A stretch of 64,000 nt of DNA from Eutrigla gurnardus (lineage: Eukaryota > Chordata > Actinopteri > Perciformes > Triglidae), in contig OY741277.1 of the NCBI GenBank assembly GCA_963514095.1, positions 10,044,637-10,108,636 on the forward strand. The letters are read 5' to 3'. The translations under genes and the position numbers were made by a program. Shown here one piece after another: positions 63,798 through 64,000 of the stretch; within the stretch, counting starts at the first letter, position 1; each line of letters starts with the position of its first letter. Under the pieces are notes generated by a model. That model was not told the origin of the DNA. It saw nothing but the letters and a program-made list of their open reading frames with translations, and searched no databases.

Positions 63798-64000
63798 AGG
63801 CTGGCTGACATTTAGACTCGAGTGAAGGCAGAGGGAAGACGGGAAGTCAAAGAAAGGATTCTCCCTGAAAAGCGACAGAATGACTCTCCTCTACCCCCCA
63901 AAGGCATGACCCGGTGAACCCCTTCTCAAATCAAAATGGGTGAAAATATTCTGTCATCCATATAGGAGGGATGCTCTAACCATAGGGAAAGAATTTGGTT

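Overview
The window looks like nuclear DNA from a ray-finned fish, probably a percomorph teleost, and is almost entirely non-coding. Three signs support this. First, more than thirty long dinucleotide microsatellites, mostly (CA)n/(GT)n, up to about 145 bp. Second, several dispersed repeats typical of teleosts, including a degraded Rex3 (RTE-clade) retrotransposon. Third, one coding exon that reads as the start of a vertebrate RNA-binding protein gene. Most open frames in the window are translations of microsatellites and polypurine tracts and are not genes.

The single well-supported protein-coding feature is a 25-codon first coding exon on the minus strand (29252-29326). It encodes a peptide matching the N-terminus of RBMS3 and ends at a canonical GT splice donor in phase 0. 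This orients the window. Positions 1 to 29251 are most likely the 5' part of rbms3 intron 1, and I found no second exon there. The purine-rich and GC-rich stretch at about 29.4-30.7 kb is the probable 5' UTR/promoter region. Positions from about 31 kb to 64 kb are upstream flank.

Interspersed elements, left to right: a LINE 3' tail (1.3 kb); three diverged copies of one teleost dispersed repeat (1.9, 9.4 and 32.5 kb); a TE-like block at 7.2-7.85 kb; a LINE 3' end (31.7 kb); a teleost repeat at 37.0 kb; a 490-bp PIF/Harbinger-type MITE with intact ends and a TAA target duplication (43.0-43.5 kb); a candidate solo LTR (48.1-48.4 kb); the Rex3 copy (49.4-50.6 kb); a teleost repeat at 56.0 kb; a second degraded LINE (58.3-59.05 kb); and a dispersed repeat whose inner part is inverted relative to its head (61.7-62.0 kb).

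I see no operon, CRISPR array, tRNA, rRNA or other RNA gene that I can support, and no evidence of a new multi-gene system. The observations most worth checking are the rbms3 exon anchor, the inverted dispersed repeat, the MITE, the solo-LTR candidate, an unidentified interrupted reading frame at 27.1-27.5 kb, and palindromic regulatory-site candidates upstream of rbms3. Family names for repeats rest on recognition from memory and were not searched.
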